This document shows, piece after piece, positions 29,776 to 38,743 of a stretch of 64,000 bases of DNA. The first letter of the stretch is position 1. The number at the start of each line of letters is the position of its first letter. The stretch is from positions 62,001-126,000 of the forward strand of contig NZ_NFIT01000002.1 in the NCBI RefSeq assembly GCF_002159495.1, given 5' to 3'. The translations under genes and the position numbers were made by a program. The stretch comes from Olsenella sp. An293. GTDB taxonomy: Bacteria; Actinomycetota; Coriobacteriia; Coriobacteriales; Atopobiaceae. The notes under the pieces were generated by a model that was given only the letters and a program-made list of their open reading frames with translations, was not told the DNA's origin and did no database searches.

Positions 29776-29803
29776 GGGAGGGCGTCCGGCGCCCTCCCTT
29801 TTT
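29776..29803 (+). terminator. Terminator of the rpmH-khpB operon
   Basis: GGGAGGGCG and CGCCCTCCC pair around a 5-base loop, followed by TTTTT, 25 bases past khpB. Confidence 0.92.
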
Positions 29804-29852
29804 CTGTGACAAAACTTCTCGTATCACTACTTTTTGTCAGGAAGGCTGAGAG

Positions 29853-30608
29853 ATGGACGCGCTCGACGCAACGGCACTTGAGACCCAGGTTAGGGAGGAG
29901 CTCTCCTCCTTTGGCATTGCGTGCACCGCGGAGCAGGCCGCCGCGCTCGTCAAGCACCTGCTTCTGGTCATCGAGAAAAACAAGGTCGTGAACCTCACGA
30001 GAATCACCGATCCCGTCGACGCCGTCACGCTGCACGTCGTTGATTCCTTGCTGCCGCTCGCCTGTGACGCCGTGAGGCTCGTCCGCTCGTCCTGGTTCGT
30101 CGACATGGGCACGGGAGCAGGCTTCCCGGGCATCCCGCTCGGTATCATGACGGGAGCCCACGGGCTTCTCGTCGACTCGGTGAACAAGAAGGTCGCGGCC
30201 GTCTCCGAGTTCGTGAGGAAGCTTGGTGCAAGCTCCCTGCATGCCACGCATGCGCGCATTGAGGAGTGTGTGTCCATCTGCGGCGAGAGACAGGACTACG
30301 TCTTTGCACGCGCGGTCGCCCAGTCGAACGTGCTCATCGAATATGCGACGCCGCTCCTCAAGACCGGAGGCTGTCTGATTCTCGAGAAGGGTCGTCTCAC
30401 CGAGGAGGAGCTCTCCCATGCCGAAGCGGCCGCTTGTCTCTGTGGGCTCTCGTTGGTTTCACGTGAAACGTTCGAGCTTCCCAGGAAGCTCGGACACCGA
30501 GAAATCCTCATCTACCAGAGGACCGGGACGGCACGCGTGAAGCTCCCAAGAAAGGCCGGCGAGGCAAAGCGTCACCCTCTGGGGGAAGAGACGCCCGCCG
30601 CCCGATAG
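29853..30608 (+). CDS. rsmG: 16S rRNA m7G527 methyltransferase
   Basis: RsmG (GidB) methylates G527 of 16S rRNA with S-adenosylmethionine. The SAM-binding loop DMGTGAGFPG (84-93), the LTRITDP segment near residue 50 and FARAVAQ with the following LLKTGG are typical. At 251 residues it has about 25 extra residues at the C terminus. It lies upstream of parA, the usual rsmG-parA-parB order. A perfect parS core sits inside its coding sequence at 30456-30469. Confidence 0.95.
   Translation: MDALDATALETQVREELSSFGIACTAEQAAALVKHLLLVIEKNKVVNLTRITDPVDAVTLHVVDSLLPLACDAVRLVRSSWFVDMGTGAGFPGIPLGIMTGAHGLLVDSVNKKVAAVSEFVRKLGASSLHATHARIEECVSICGERQDYVFARAVAQSNVLIEYATPLLKTGGCLILEKGRLTEEELSHAEAAACLCGLSLVSRETFELPRKLGHREILIYQRTGTARVKLPRKAGEAKRHPLGEETPAAR
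30456..30469. promoter_or_regulatory. parS: parS site 1
   Basis: GTTTCACGTGAAAC, the perfect 14-bp palindromic core of the ParB-binding site, lies inside the rsmG coding sequence with flanking G residues. Confidence 0.93.
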
Positions 30609-30640
30609 GCCGCGGGACAGGGCTCGCCGCGGACAAGATG

Positions 30641-30654
30641 GTTTCACGTGAAAC
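30641..30654. promoter_or_regulatory. parS: parS site 2
   Basis: A second identical GTTTCACGTGAAAC core lies in the rsmG-parA gap. A degenerate copy with one intact half (CGTGAAAC) is at 30671-30684. Confidence 0.93.
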
Positions 30655-30730
30655 GGGGGCTCGTTGCCGAGGCCTCGCGTGAAACCAACTAATATAGAGA
30701 GGGAACGGACGGAGACGCTACGGAGGCTCA

Positions 30731-31531
30731 ATGGACTACAGAGACATTAAACGAGGCCTACCACAACGCGACAGCAGGGTCATCGCAGTCATCAACCAGA
30801 AGGGCGGCGTCGGCAAGTCAACGACGGTCGTCAACCTCTCGGCCTGTCTCGGCGAGACCAAGAAGAAGGTCCTTGTCGTTGACTTTGACCCTCAGGGCAA
30901 CACGACGAGCGGCTTTGGCATCGAGAAGGACGGCATCGAGCAGGACGTCTACGACGTGATCCTTCACGACGTGCCGGTCGAGAACGTCATCATGGAGACG
31001 TGTGCCAAGAACGTGTTCATCGTTCCTGCGACCATCCAGCTCGCGACCGCCGAGATCGAGCTCGTCTCGGAGATGGCGCGCGAGACGATCCTCAAGGGCG
31101 TCATCGAGAAGGTCAAGGACGAGTTTGACTACGTCTTCATTGACTGCCCCCCGTCGCTCGGTCTTCTCACCATTAACGCCCTGGTGGCGGCCAACTCGCT
31201 CATCATTCCGATCCAGTGCGAGTACTACGCCCTCGAGGGAGTCGCCAAGCTGCTCGAGACCATGCAGATGGTCAAGCGGCGCATGAACCCGGAGCTCGAG
31301 ATCTTTGGCGTCGTGATGACGATGTTCGACAGTCGCACCACCCTCTCGAAGCAGGTGGTCGACGAGGTCCAGGAGTTCTTTGGTAAGAAGATGTTCAAGA
31401 GCATCATCCCGCGCAACGTGAAGCTCTCCGAGGCACCGAGCCACGGCCTGCCCGTCTCCATGTATGCGCGCGTGAGCAAGGGAGCCCTGGCCTACTCCAA
31501 GCTCGCTCGGGAGGTGATTGCCCGTGGCTAA
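30731..31531 (+). CDS. parA: Chromosome partitioning ATPase ParA (Soj)
   Basis: ParA is a Walker-type ATPase that binds DNA and, with ParB at parS, segregates the origin region and regulates DnaA. The 266 residues show the deviant Walker A KGGVGKST (24-31), DFDPQGNTT, and DCPPSLGLLT as Walker B. The short N terminus (no HTH) marks the chromosomal type. GGAGG precedes the ATG. Two parS sites lie just upstream, and parB overlaps its end by 8 bases. Confidence 0.96.
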   Translation: MDYRDIKRGLPQRDSRVIAVINQKGGVGKSTTVVNLSACLGETKKKVLVVDFDPQGNTTSGFGIEKDGIEQDVYDVILHDVPVENVIMETCAKNVFIVPATIQLATAEIELVSEMARETILKGVIEKVKDEFDYVFIDCPPSLGLLTINALVAANSLIIPIQCEYYALEGVAKLLETMQMVKRRMNPELEIFGVVMTMFDSRTTLSKQVVDEVQEFFGKKMFKSIIPRNVKLSEAPSHGLPVSMYARVSKGALAYSKLAREVIARG

Positions 31532-32390
31532 GAAGTCCGGGCTCGGCAAGGGACTGGGCCTGCTTGTCGGCGAGGCTGACGCCGAGACCGCGGGCATGCG
31601 TCCCGACTCGACCCTTCCCATCGACCAGATCCGTCCAAACAAGGGACAGCCGAGAAGAACCTTCAAGGCGGATGAGCTCAAGGAGCTCGCCGACTCGATA
31701 CGCCAGAACGGCGTTCTCCAGCCGCTTCTCGTGAGGAAGAAGGGCTCGACCTACGAGATCGTCGCGGGCGAGCGCCGCTACCAGGCAGCTCGACAGGCCG
31801 GCTTGACCGAGATTCCGGTGGTGATCAGGGAGATCTCAGACGAGGACGTCTTCAAGCTCGCCCTCATTGAGAACCTTCAGCGCTCTGACCTGACACCGCT
31901 TGAGGAGGCGCGCGGCTATCGTCAGCTCATCAAGGACAAGGACCTCACCCAGGAGGGGCTGGCAAAGATCCTCTCGAAGTCGCGCTCGACGATCACCAAC
32001 ACGCTCAGGCTTCTCGACCTGCCCGACGAGGTGCAGGAGCTCGTCGAGGACGGCCGCCTAACCGCCGGGCATGCCCGTGCCATCCTCGCCGTGCCGAGCG
32101 AGGAGGGACGCTGCGAGCTCGCCAGGAAGGTGGTCGACGAGCGCCTGTCCGTCAGACAGACAGAAACCCTTGCCTCGACGTTTTCTGTCAGTCAGGACGC
32201 GGAGCCCGCGCGACGCGTGTCGACCCCGCAGTCGTTCAAACGCGCCGCACGTCAGATGCGCCTTGCCCTGGACACCAACGTCAGGGTGAAGAACGTCCGG
32301 GGCAAGAACAAGATCGAGATCGAGTTTGCCTCCGAGGAGCAGCTGGCGCACATCGTCGACCTTCTCGCCGGCCCGGGGACGTGGTCATAG
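31524..32390 (+). CDS. parB: Chromosome partitioning protein ParB
   Basis: ParB is the CTP-dependent clamp that loads at parS. The 288-residue protein has the N-terminal CTPase/ParB domain (PNKGQPRRTF, GERRYQAARQAG, and ENLQRSDLTPLEEA), the central HTH (TQEGLAKILSKSRSTITNTLRLLDLP) and a C-terminal dimerisation domain. The GTG at 31524 is best spaced after GGGAGGTGA; a TTG two codons earlier is too close. It overlaps parA by 8 bases, so translation is coupled. Confidence 0.96.
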   Translation: MAKKSGLGKGLGLLVGEADAETAGMRPDSTLPIDQIRPNKGQPRRTFKADELKELADSIRQNGVLQPLLVRKKGSTYEIVAGERRYQAARQAGLTEIPVVIREISDEDVFKLALIENLQRSDLTPLEEARGYRQLIKDKDLTQEGLAKILSKSRSTITNTLRLLDLPDEVQELVEDGRLTAGHARAILAVPSEEGRCELARKVVDERLSVRQTETLASTFSVSQDAEPARRVSTPQSFKRAARQMRLALDTNVRVKNVRGKNKIEIEFASEEQLAHIVDLLAGPGTWS

Positions 32391-32633
32391 ATGAACAAGA
32401 TTGCTCGATACGCGACCGTCCTCGGCGTGCTCGCGGGAGGTTGCGCGCTGCTCTACCGCTTTGGCTTGAGTGACGAGGCAAAAACGAGCCTCAAGAACGC
32501 GGCGCGCAGCGTCCACGAGACATACGGGCAGGTCTCCGAGAAGATCAGCGACCTCTACGGCACCGAGGTCACCGAGGACATGGACGAGCGCCGGCGAGAG
32601 ATCGGCGCCCAGTGGGAGCGTCTTGGCTTCTAG
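32391..32633 (+). CDS. Small membrane-anchored protein downstream of parB
   Basis: This 80-residue protein starts immediately after the parB stop. It has one N-terminal hydrophobic segment (about residues 6-24, YATVLGVLAGGCALLYRFG) followed by a charged helical region (SDEAKTSLKNAARSVHETYGQVSEKISDLY) that resembles YtxH-type stress proteins in layout. I do not recognise a family. Its position suggests co-transcription with parAB and a terminator follows at 32651-32679. It could anchor a partner at the membrane, but that is only a guess. Confidence 0.7.
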   Translation: MNKIARYATVLGVLAGGCALLYRFGLSDEAKTSLKNAARSVHETYGQVSEKISDLYGTEVTEDMDERRREIGAQWERLGF

Positions 32634-32650
32634 GCTCTGCGGAGAACGGT

Positions 32651-32679
32651 AAGGGGACGGAGAGAGGCTCCGTCCCCTT
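32651..32679. terminator. Bidirectional terminator between the parAB cluster and rlmN
   Basis: AAGGGGACGGAG (32651-32662) pairs with CTCCGTCCCCTT (32668-32679) around a 5-base loop, followed by AT-rich sequence. It separates convergent transcripts. Confidence 0.8.
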
Positions 32680-32704
32680 ATCATTAGAATATATTTATAA
32701 TCGA

Positions 32705-33775
32705 TTACTTTGAGAGTCGCTGCTTGAGCTGACCGCAGGCCGCGTCGATGTCGACACCGCGGGAGTTTCTCACCGTGGCCTCCACGCCCACGGCGGCGAG
32801 GGCGCGCACGAAGTCCTGGGCGCGCAGGTCGGTCGAGGGGCGCAGCTTGGAGCCCTCGACCTCGTTGAGCTGGATGAGGTTGACGTGCGCGAGCGTGCCC
32901 TCGCAGAAGTCGCAGAGGGCCTGCAGCTCGCTGTCCGTGTCGTTGACGCCCCCCATGAGCGCGTACTCATAGGTGGGGCGCCGCCCGGTCTTGTTGACGT
33001 ACTCACCCATGACGTTGTAGAGGTTGACCAGGGAATACTTGCGCACGCCCGGCATGAGGGCGTTTCTCGTCCGCTGCACGGCGGAGTGCAGGGAGATGGC
33101 GAGGGTGAACTGCTCGGGCTCGTTGGCAAAGCGCATGATCTGCGGGATGACGCCGCAGGTCGAGACCGTGAGGTGACGCGCGCCGATGCCGGCACCCTCG
33201 GGGTCGTTGAGGCGCCTCAGGGCGCCGAGCGTGGCGTCGTAGTTGAGGAAGGGCTCGCCCTGCCCCATGAACACGACGCTGGTCACGCGGGTGTTGAAGT
33301 CGTCTCGCACGTGCATGACCTGCTCGTATATCTCGGACGAGGTGAGCGAGCGCGTGAGGCCCGCCGCGCCCGTCGCGCAAAACGAGCAGCCCATGGGGCA
33401 CCCCGCCTGGGACGAGACGCAGACGGCGAGCTTTCCTCTCGAGGGCATGCCCACGCACTCGACGCTGACCCCGTCGGGGAAGCGCAGAAGATACTTGCGG
33501 CAGCCGTCGACGGAGACCTGGCGCGCGACCTCCTCGACGCCCCCGAGCGTGAGCCGGGCGGCGAGCTCCTCTCGAAGAGACTTCGGGAGGTTGGTCATGT
33601 CATCGAAGGAGCGGGCGTTCTTGGACCAGACCCACTCCTCGACCTGCTTGGCGCGAAACTTGGGCTGTCCGAGCGAGGCGAGAAGCTCGGTGAGCTCGCC
33701 ATGCGTGAGGGTGTGAAGGTCCCGCAGCCCCTCCCCTGCGCCCTCGGCGTTGATTCGGTCGTTTCCTGTCGGCAT
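32705..33775 (-). CDS. rlmN: 23S rRNA (adenine-2503-C2) methyltransferase RlmN
   Basis: RlmN is a radical-SAM enzyme that methylates A2503 of 23S rRNA and A37 of some tRNAs. The 356 residues contain the iron-sulfur motif CPMGCSFC (C126, C130, C133), GQGEPFLNYD, STCGVIPQI, and the mechanistic cysteines (C119 or nearby in AVCVSSQ, and C347 in DAACGQLKQ). It is convergent with the parAB cluster and divergent from ddl. Confidence 0.95.
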   Translation of the reverse strand: MPTGNDRINAEGAGEGLRDLHTLTHGELTELLASLGQPKFRAKQVEEWVWSKNARSFDDMTNLPKSLREELAARLTLGGVEEVARQVSVDGCRKYLLRFPDGVSVECVGMPSRGKLAVCVSSQAGCPMGCSFCATGAAGLTRSLTSSEIYEQVMHVRDDFNTRVTSVVFMGQGEPFLNYDATLGALRRLNDPEGAGIGARHLTVSTCGVIPQIMRFANEPEQFTLAISLHSAVQRTRNALMPGVRKYSLVNLYNVMGEYVNKTGRRPTYEYALMGGVNDTDSELQALCDFCEGTLAHVNLIQLNEVEGSKLRPSTDLRAQDFVRALAAVGVEATVRNSRGVDIDAACGQLKQRLSK

Positions 33776-33810
33776 TTCTGGCCCCTCTGTTTGGCGTGAG
33801 ACGTCTGGAG

Positions 33811-33835
33811 TATCCTCTGATGGTGAAACTCACCA
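33811..33835 (+). promoter_or_regulatory. Candidate promoter and palindrome upstream of ddl
   Basis: TATCCT (33811-33816) may be a -10 box. TGGTGA-AAC-TCACCA (33821-33835) is a perfect palindrome next to the expected start, a possible operator in the short divergent region with rlmN. Confidence 0.35.
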
Positions 33836-33878
33836 CTTGAGTCTAGCGTACGGGCGGCCGCCCGCCGGAGGAGCTTTG

Positions 33879-34850
33879 ATGGACAGAGAAGAACTGCTGA
33901 GCAAGAGGGTCGTCGTGATCTGCGGCGGCTGGTCTGACGAGCGTGAGATTTCGAGGTCCTCGGCCGGCGAGTGCCGCCGGGCGCTCCTGGAGGCGGGCTT
34001 TGCGAACGTCGATCTGCTCGACCTCGCCGAGCGCGACTTCATCGGCCGCCTGATGGCGGGCGGCTACGACGTCGCCTTCGTGGCGATGCACGGCCGCTAC
34101 GGCGAGGACGGCTGCGTCCAGGGTCTGCTCGAGATCTTGCACATGCCCTACACGTTCTCGGGGGTCGCGGCCTCTGCCGCGGCGACCGAGAAGGAGGTCG
34201 CCAAGGCGGTCTACGCCGCCGCCGGCCTGCGAGCCCCGCGCGGCTTCGACGTCGACGCAAAGACGGTGCTCACCGAGAAGCAGATCGACCGCGTGGTCGA
34301 CAAGATCGGCCTGCCGCTGTTCGTGAAGCCCGCGGCGAACGGATCGTCCTACGGCATCTCGCGCGTGACCGACCGCGACGCGCTCAACGACGCCATCCGC
34401 GCCGCCGGCGCGCAGGGCGGGCGCGTGCTCGTGGAGGAGTGCGTCACGGGCACCGAGATCACCGTCCCGGTGATCGGAAACGGGGACCCGACGGCCCTGC
34501 CGATCGTTGAGATCGTCACTGGCGCCGAGTTCTACGACCTCAAGGTGAAGTACGAGCCCTCGGCGATGCACCACGTCATCCCCGCGCGCCTCGAGCCGGG
34601 CGTGTACGCCAAGGCCCAGGAGCTCGCCGTCCGCGCTCATCGCGCGCTCGGGTGCCGCGGCTGCTCGCGCAGCGACTTCATCGTCACGCCCGAGGGCGAG
34701 CCGGTCATCCTCGAGACCAACACGATCCCCGGCATGACGGCCGAGAGCCTGCTGCCCGACTCCGCTCGCCACGGCGGGATCGAGTTCCCCGAGCTCTGCA
34801 CGCGCTTCGTCGAGCTGGCGCTCGAGGGGCGCGCCGCGAGGGGCGCATGA
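33879..34850 (+). CDS. ddl: D-alanine-D-alanine ligase family protein
   Basis: Ddl makes the D-Ala-D-Ala dipeptide of peptidoglycan with ATP. The 323-residue ATP-grasp protein shows CGGWSDEREISRSSAG (about 11-26, the N-terminal substrate loop), HGRYGEDGCVQG, FVKPAANGSSYGISRV (the ATP-binding loop), VEECVTGTEITVPV and ETNTIPGMT (metal-binding E and N). GGAGGAG precedes the ATG at 33879. Its stop overlaps the start of the DinG-type gene (ATGA), so the two are translationally coupled. Confidence 0.92.
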   Translation: MDREELLSKRVVVICGGWSDEREISRSSAGECRRALLEAGFANVDLLDLAERDFIGRLMAGGYDVAFVAMHGRYGEDGCVQGLLEILHMPYTFSGVAASAAATEKEVAKAVYAAAGLRAPRGFDVDAKTVLTEKQIDRVVDKIGLPLFVKPAANGSSYGISRVTDRDALNDAIRAAGAQGGRVLVEECVTGTEITVPVIGNGDPTALPIVEIVTGAEFYDLKVKYEPSAMHHVIPARLEPGVYAKAQELAVRAHRALGCRGCSRSDFIVTPEGEPVILETNTIPGMTAESLLPDSARHGGIEFPELCTRFVELALEGRAARGA

Positions 34851-37786
34851 CGCCGCCCGCGCCGTCCCTGCTGGATGAGCTGATCTGCCCGGGAACTCCC
34901 GATGACGTGAGGCAGCGCTACCTCACCCTGGCGAGCCGCGCCGCGCAGCGGGACTTCGGTCCGCTCGAGGAGGACGTCGTCGTCCTCGACACCGAGACCA
35001 CGGGTCTCTCCTTCAAGGACTGCGACCTCATCGAGATCTCCGCCGCGCGCCTCTCCGGGCGCGAGGTGGTCGACCGCTTCGAGACCTTCGTCCACCCGGG
35101 AGGACCCATCCCGCCCGAGATAACGAGGCTCACCGGCATCTCGAACGCCGACGTCGCGGATGCGCCGAGCGCCCGCGAGGCCGTCGCGGCGCTCGCCGAG
35201 TTCGTGGCGGGCTCGCCGGTCCTCGCGCACAACGCGACCTTCGATCGCACCTTCGTGGAGGCGGTGCCCGGGGGCGCGGGGGTCTCGGACACCTGGGTCG
35301 ACACCCTCTCGCTCTCCCGCATCGCCCTGCCCTGCCTCACGACGCACCGCCTCGCCGACATGGCGGAGGCATTCGGCTGCGCCTCCGTGACGCACCGCGC
35401 AGGCGACGACGTCGAGGCGCTCTGCGGCATGTGGCGGGTCCTGCTCACCGCCCTCTCCGACCTGCCCGCCGGTCTTCTCGCCCTGCTGGCGGGCATGCAC
35501 GAGGAGGTCACGTGGCCGTTCAGGCTGATCTTCTCTCACCTCGCCGCGCTCGGCGACGCGCCCGCGCGGCCCTTCTCGCTCAAGGAGGTCCGCGCCGGGC
35601 TGGTGGGCCGCGCCCAGGCGCCCGCGCGTCCCGACGCGGCGGAGCTGGAGGCGCTTGCGGCCCCGACGGCCGAGGAGGTCGAGCGGGAGTTTGGCTCGGG
35701 CGGCGTCGTCTCGCGGATGTACGAGCGCATGGAGCGCCGTCCCGAGCAGGTGGCGATGGCGCGCGAGGTGGCCGAGGCCCTGGGGAGCTCTACCCACCGC
35801 GCGATCGAGGCCGGGACGGGCGTGGGGAAGTCCGTCGCCTACCTGCTGCCCGAGGTCCTCTTTGCCCGACGCAACAACGTCACGGTGGGCGTGGCGACCA
35901 AGACCAACGCCCTCACCGACCAGCTGGTCTCCCACGAGCTCCCGGCGCTCGCGGCGGCCCTGCCGGGAGGGCTCACCTTCGTGAGCCTCAAGGGCTACGA
36001 CCACTACCCGTGCCTGCACCGGCTCGACCGCGCCGCCGTGGAGGACCTCCCGCTCGCCGCCGTGCCGCACGACGGCCGCTCGGACAACGCCGTGGCCTGC
36101 GACATGCTCACCGCCCTCGCGGTAGCCTATGCCTTCGCGTGTCAGTCGCCCGACGGCGACGTCGACGCACTCGGCATCCGCTGGCGCTACGTCCCGCGGG
36201 CGATGCTCACCACCACGCCGGGCGAGTGTCTGCGCGCGCGGTGCCCCTACTTTCCCAACGAGTGCCCGCTCCACGGCGCGCGCCGCCGCGCCGCGGGGGC
36301 CGACGTCGTGGTCACGAACCACTCGCTCCTGCTCAGGAACGTGGTCGCGGAGGGCAAGATCTTGCCGCCCGTCAGACACTGGGTCGTCGACGAGGCCCAC
36401 GGCCTCGAGGCGGAGGCGCGCCGCCAGTGGGCGGTCGAGGTCTCCGGGGACGAGGCCCGCGCGGCCTTCGAGCTTCTGGGGGGAACCTCGACGGGGACCA
36501 TCCACAACCTCATGGTGCGCGCGATGTCGCTCGAGGGATCCACGCTGGTGGTGGGGCTTCTCGCCAAGGCGGCCGCGACCTGCGCCCGTGCCTCCGTCGC
36601 CGTGGCGGACCTCTTTGTCTGCGTCCACGAGCTCGGCTCGGTGGCCCGGGGGGACGGCGGGTACGACACGATGACCCTGTGGCTCGGCGAGGAGGTCCGC
36701 TCCACGCCCGAGTGGGCCGCCGTCGAGCAGGCGGGCGCCGTCGCCGCGGAGGCCCTCGCCGAGGCCGTGAGGCAGCTCGCCGGCGCCGCCGAGGCCATGG
36801 CCGGCGAGGCCCCGGCGCTCGCCGCGGACCTGACCGAGTCCACGCGCTTCCTGCGCGAGCTTTGCCACGGCATCGAGCTCGTCTGCTCCGGCGAGGACCA
36901 GACCTACGTCTATTCCGCGCAGCTCACGCGCTCGAGGAGAAAGATCGCCTCCGAGAAGCTCGTGGCCGAGAAGCTCGACGTGGGGGCGGATCTCGCCGAG
37001 CGCTGGCTCCCCGAGATGCAGAGCGTGATCTTCACCTCCGCGACCATCGCCGTGGGAGACGACTTCTCCCACTTCGACCACGCCGTGGGCCTGGACCTTC
37101 TGGGGGAAGGGTCGCATCGCGACGTCCGGCTCGACTCGAGCTTTGACTTCGACGCGAATATGTCCGTCGTCCTCGCCCGCGACCTGCCCGCCCCAGGGGA
37201 CCGCGCCTATCTCCCGGCCCTCGAGGACCTGCTCTTTGACGTGCACGTCTCCATGGGAGGCTCGGTGCTCACGCTGTTCACCAACAGGCGTGACATGGAG
37301 CGCGCCTACGAGGCCCTGCAACCGCGCCTGGCCGCCGCGGGCCTCGAGGTGGCCTGCCAGAGCCGCGGGTCGTCGCCCCGCCGCCTTAGGCAGCGCTTCA
37401 TGGAGGAGCGCTCGCTCTCGCTCATGGCGCTGCGGTCGTTCTGGGAGGGCTTTGACGCGACGGGCGACACCCTGCGCTGCGTGGTCATCCCCAAGCTCCC
37501 CTTCGCGAGCCCCAACGACCCGCTCGTCCGTGAGCGCGACCTGCGCGAGGACCGCGCCTGGTGGAAGTACTCGCTGCCCGACGCCGTGATATCGGTGAAG
37601 CAGGCCGCCGGCCGCCTCATACGCTCGGCCACGGACACCGGGGTGCTCGTGCTCGCCGACTCGCGCCTCGTGACCAAGGGCTACGGGAGGCTCTTCGTGG
37701 GGTCCCTGCCCTCGCGCAGCGTGACGCGCCTCGAGAGCGCCAACGTCGGCCGGTACCTGAGCCTCTGGCGCGCGAGCCACGAGTAG
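34847..37786 (+). CDS. DinG-type exonuclease-helicase
   Basis: This 979-residue protein fuses a DEDDh 3'-5' exonuclease (about 40-215: D48-T-E50, HNATFDR, HRAGDD) to an XPD/DinG superfamily 2 helicase. Helicase motifs are Walker A EAGTGVGKS (near 325), the DEAH box VDEAHG, FTSATI, and the C-terminal QAAGRLIRS. Four cysteines of a probable iron-sulfur domain lie in YPCLHR and CLRARCPYFPNEC. This is the arrangement of Gram-positive DinG. Exonuclease activity of such proteins is known for Staphylococcus and Bacillus homologues, while helicase activity varies. It starts inside the ddl stop codon. Confidence 0.9.
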   Translation: MTPPAPSLLDELICPGTPDDVRQRYLTLASRAAQRDFGPLEEDVVVLDTETTGLSFKDCDLIEISAARLSGREVVDRFETFVHPGGPIPPEITRLTGISNADVADAPSAREAVAALAEFVAGSPVLAHNATFDRTFVEAVPGGAGVSDTWVDTLSLSRIALPCLTTHRLADMAEAFGCASVTHRAGDDVEALCGMWRVLLTALSDLPAGLLALLAGMHEEVTWPFRLIFSHLAALGDAPARPFSLKEVRAGLVGRAQAPARPDAAELEALAAPTAEEVEREFGSGGVVSRMYERMERRPEQVAMAREVAEALGSSTHRAIEAGTGVGKSVAYLLPEVLFARRNNVTVGVATKTNALTDQLVSHELPALAAALPGGLTFVSLKGYDHYPCLHRLDRAAVEDLPLAAVPHDGRSDNAVACDMLTALAVAYAFACQSPDGDVDALGIRWRYVPRAMLTTTPGECLRARCPYFPNECPLHGARRRAAGADVVVTNHSLLLRNVVAEGKILPPVRHWVVDEAHGLEAEARRQWAVEVSGDEARAAFELLGGTSTGTIHNLMVRAMSLEGSTLVVGLLAKAAATCARASVAVADLFVCVHELGSVARGDGGYDTMTLWLGEEVRSTPEWAAVEQAGAVAAEALAEAVRQLAGAAEAMAGEAPALAADLTESTRFLRELCHGIELVCSGEDQTYVYSAQLTRSRRKIASEKLVAEKLDVGADLAERWLPEMQSVIFTSATIAVGDDFSHFDHAVGLDLLGEGSHRDVRLDSSFDFDANMSVVLARDLPAPGDRAYLPALEDLLFDVHVSMGGSVLTLFTNRRDMERAYEALQPRLAAAGLEVACQSRGSSPRRLRQRFMEERSLSLMALRSFWEGFDATGDTLRCVVIPKLPFASPNDPLVRERDLREDRAWWKYSLPDAVISVKQAAGRLIRSATDTGVLVLADSRLVTKGYGRLFVGSLPSRSVTRLESANVGRYLSLWRASHE

Positions 37787-37801
37787 CGGCGACGGAGGGC
37801 C

Positions 37802-38743
37802 TCAGGACGGGCTCTCGAGCTCGCGCGCCGCGTACTCCCCGGCGAGCCGCTCGACCTCGGGGTCGTCGCAGGTGACGGTGCCCGCGCAGGCCGCGACCAT
37901 GCGCGGCAGCCACATGCCGCCGAAGTAGGGCGTCTCGGCCACGACGGCGCCACCCTCCTCGCGAAGCACCACGCTGAGGTCGTGCCAGGGGAGAAGGTCG
38001 AGATAGCGAGGGTCGGAGAAGCGCAGGCGCACGGTCCTTCTCGGCTCGTCGCCGCGGGCCTTTGCCGGTCGGTCGGTTCGTACGGGCAGCTCCTCGAGCT
38101 CGTCCATGCGGTCGAGCCTGAACGTACGCGCTCCCCCGCGGTCGATGTCGTAGGCGTCGAGATACCAGAGGTCCCCCTCGCACCGAAGCCTCTCGGGGAG
38201 GACGCGCCGGCCCTCTCGCGCGCCGCCGCCCGGCTTCTTGTAGCAAAAGCGCAGCCCACGCTGGGCGAGAAGGGCGCCCGCGCAGGCGGGGAGGGCTTCC
38301 GGCGCCGGACGGCCGGGCTCCCCGAGCATCCTGCGGACGAGCTCCTCGCTGGGGGCCGAGCCCGCGAGCGAGCCCTCGAGGCGCTCGCGCAGGGGGTCGC
38401 GCGCCGGGACGCCCACGCGATCGAGGGCGGCGAGCAGCGCCGCGGTCTCCGCGCGGTCGAGCCGCAGGCGCCGGCCGCGCAGGCCGGTGTCGAGCAGCAA
38501 GGTGAGCCGACCGTCGCCCTCGTTTACCAGCGGCAGACCCGTGCCGTCTGCGGAGCAGGCGGTGGCGACGAGCCCCACGAGCTTCTCGGCGCGCTCGCCC
38601 GAGACGCCCAGCCGCGCGGAGACGGCCTCGACCGAGAGCGCGTCTCCCGCCTCGCTCAGGCTCGAGACGAGGGCCACGAGCTCGCGCGCCTCCTCAAGCG
38701 CGCCCCGCCGGCCGGCGTTTGTCCTGCCACCGCTACGCGCCAT
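37802..38743 (-). CDS. WYL-domain transcriptional regulator, second of pair
   Basis: This 313-residue protein has an N-terminal winged-helix-like region (about 15-60, LSVEAVSARLGVSGERAEKLV) and a WYL domain (about 165-300: RFCYKKPGGG, LWYLDAYDIDRGGARTFRLDRM). The WYL motif appears as DLWYLDAYD. A WCX-like C-terminal extension follows (RLRFSDPRYLDLL). WYL proteins sense nucleic acids or ligands and control DNA-damage or phage-defence genes; the actinobacterial PafB-PafC pair is the closest model. The ATG at 38743 overlaps the stop of the upstream WYL gene. Confidence 0.85.
   Translation of the reverse strand: MARSGGRTNAGRRGALEEARELVALVSSLSEAGDALSVEAVSARLGVSGERAEKLVGLVATACSADGTGLPLVNEGDGRLTLLLDTGLRGRRLRLDRAETAALLAALDRVGVPARDPLRERLEGSLAGSAPSEELVRRMLGEPGRPAPEALPACAGALLAQRGLRFCYKKPGGGAREGRRVLPERLRCEGDLWYLDAYDIDRGGARTFRLDRMDELEELPVRTDRPAKARGDEPRRTVRLRFSDPRYLDLLPWHDLSVVLREEGGAVVAETPYFGGMWLPRMVAACAGTVTCDDPEVERLAGEYAARELESPS

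Noticed and set aside
34637-37780. Long minus-strand open frame opposite ddl and the DinG-type gene
   Set aside because: Same reason: a GC-driven shadow with no recognisable domain, while the sense strand has complete motifs.
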